From Candidatus Omnitrophota bacterium (GTDB lineage Bacteria; Omnitrophota; Gorgyraeia; Duberdicusellales; 4484-171), in the NCBI GenBank assembly GCA_028717025.1, contig JAQUOR010000118.1, positions 1 to 5,588 of the forward strand: DNA of 5,588 nucleotides. Direction: 5' to 3'. The notes below the pieces were generated by a model. The model made no database searches. It saw only the letters and a list, made by a program, of their open reading frames with translations, and was not told the DNA's origin. Positions within the stretch are counted from its first letter, which is position 1; every line of letters starts with the position of its first letter. Below are positions 4,590 to 5,588 of this stretch, piece after piece. The position numbers were made by a program, and so were the translations under genes.

Positions 4590-5588
4590 TCATTCTACAG
4601 TGACTGACTTTGCTAAATTACGTGGTTGGTCTATCTCGCGGCCAAGGTTCTTTGCAACATAGTACGCGAAAAGCTGCAATGCCACCGCAACTAAAAGGGG
4701 TGAAAAATCCTGATGTTTCAAACGGGGAATATGGATCAAGGCGTCGCTGAGCCGGCTTGCCTCGGAATCCCCGCAATTAACAATACCTAAAACTTTACCC
4801 TTACGTGCCTTTATTTCCTGTATATTGGAAATCATTTTCTCATAGAGACTGTCTTTGGGCGCAACACAAATAACCCCTCGGTATTCATCGATAAGTGCAA
4901 TGGGGCCGTGCTTCATCTCTCCTGCGGGGTAGCCTTCCGCCGGAACGTAGGAAATTTCTTTTAGTTTAAGTGCTCCTTCCAACGCTGAAGGATAATTAAT
5001 ACCCCGGCCTAAAAACAGGAAGCAGCCGAATCTGGAAAATTCTTTAGCAATTGATTTTACTTCTTTTTCTTTTCCTAAGATCTCTTTCTGATGAAGCGGT
5101 ATCCTTCCCAGTTCGGCCAGCATCTTTCGAAACGTGTCGTTGCGTATACTCTTACGTATGTGGGCGGCGTAAAGAGAAAACAACACCAGCGCCATGATCT
5201 GCGCGGTGTAGGCTTTTGTCGAAGCAACGCCGATTTCAGGACCCGCACAGGTAAAGATCAAACCGTTGCTTTCTTTAGCTAAGCTTGAGCCTAAGACGTT
5301 GCATACGCTTAAGACTGTGGCGCCCTTCTTTTTTGCTTCCCTGACCGCCGAAAGCGTATCGGCAGTTTCCCCTGACTGGGAAATAGTAATAAGCAGATCG
5401 TTCTTGGATATGTTGGTCTTACGGTAGCGGAATTCCGACGAGGTATCGACCTCAACGTCGAGGTCGCAATATTTTTCTAAAAAATATTTAGCGATGTAGC
5501 CGGCATGATAGGCGGTGCCGCAGGCAGTAATAAAAACATTCTTTAACTTTTTAAAAAAGTGCGGCGCAAGATTTATCTGGGGGAAATG
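4590..5588 (-). CDS. glmS: Glucosamine-6-phosphate synthase (isomerising), C-terminal 332 residues
   Basis: GlmS converts fructose-6-phosphate and glutamine to glucosamine-6-phosphate, the first step to UDP-GlcNAc for peptidoglycan and LPS. The gene enters from the right edge and is open from the first base. The glutaminase domain and the 5' leader, where a glmS ribozyme could sit, lie outside the window. The visible part is both SIS sugar-phosphate domains: TACGTAYHAG (fragment residues 21-30), SSEFRYRK, ITISQSGETADT, CAGPEIGVASTKAY, FLGRGINYPSALEGALKLKEISYVPAEGYPAGEMKHGP and the C-terminal tail DQPRNLAKSVTVE. The substrate-binding SQSGET loop, the catalytic Glu and Lys of KLKEIS, and His of KHGP are all present. 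Aligned at ACGT, the fragment matches E. coli GlmS from about residue 278 to the end with the same length, so about 277 residues are missing. The stop is TGA at 4590-4592, directly beside a repeat. Confidence 0.97.
   Translation of the reverse strand, partial: HFPQINLAPHFFKKLKNVFITACGTAYHAGYIAKYFLEKYCDLDVEVDTSSEFRYRKTNISKNDLLITISQSGETADTLSAVREAKKKGATVLSVCNVLGSSLAKESNGLIFTCAGPEIGVASTKAYTAQIMALVLFSLYAAHIRKSIRNDTFRKMLAELGRIPLHQKEILGKEKEVKSIAKEFSRFGCFLFLGRGINYPSALEGALKLKEISYVPAEGYPAGEMKHGPIALIDEYRGVICVAPKDSLYEKMISNIQEIKARKGKVLGIVNCGDSEASRLSDALIHIPRLKHQDFSPLLVAVALQLFAYYVAKNLGREIDQPRNLAKSVTVE

Noticed and set aside
4590..5261. Separate 223-codon gene starting at 5261
   Set aside because: The same frame continues without a stop to the window edge with GlmS motifs (ACGTAYHAG, SQSGET), so 5261 is an internal TTG codon.

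Overview
The window is about 5.6 kb of a bacterial chromosome. Every real gene lies on the minus strand, so the order of transcription runs from the right end to the left: glmS (3' part) > rsmI > M42 aminopeptidase > small exported protein > pyr leader > pyrR > pyrB > pyrC (5' end only). Moderate GC, intact housekeeping genes, a Sec-type signal peptide, PyrR control and short GC-rich palindromic repeats between genes point to an ordinary bacterial chromosome. The repeats and gene set made me think of a diderm candidate phylum such as Omnitrophota, but that is a guess. Nothing marks the region as mobile or phage-derived.

Right part (2668-5588): glmS makes glucosamine-6-phosphate for cell-wall precursors, rsmI methylates C1402 of 16S rRNA, and an M42 metallo-aminopeptidase trims peptides. 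They run in one direction. The two gaps between them are filled almost edge to edge by two unrelated families of palindromic repeats (3721-3794 and 4472-4587). I saw no convincing promoter or terminator in either gap.

Middle (2128-2634): a gene for a small exported protein of unknown function has its own good promoter (TTGACA-17-TATCTT) and a strong ribosome-binding site.

Left part (1-2110): this is a PyrR-regulated de novo pyrimidine operon and the most informative piece of the window. Seventeen bases after the exported-protein gene begins a promoter (TTGACA-17-TAAAGT). Directly downstream is a near-perfect PyrR-binding hairpin. Its 3' strand carries the Shine-Dalgarno sequence AAGGAG of a 22-codon leader peptide, and that leader ORF runs right through an intrinsic terminator and stops at the end of its U-tract. 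The layout implies that PyrR with uridine nucleotide bound blocks leader translation so the terminator forms. Without PyrR, a translating ribosome melts the terminator and pyrR-pyrB-pyrC are expressed. This resembles the coupled scheme proposed for Thermus more than the B. subtilis antiterminator scheme. The 150 bases between the terminator and pyrR hold further small ORFs with coupled start/stop junctions and competing inverted repeats, which may be a second layer of control.

No wholly new system is evident. The leader is the feature most worth following up.
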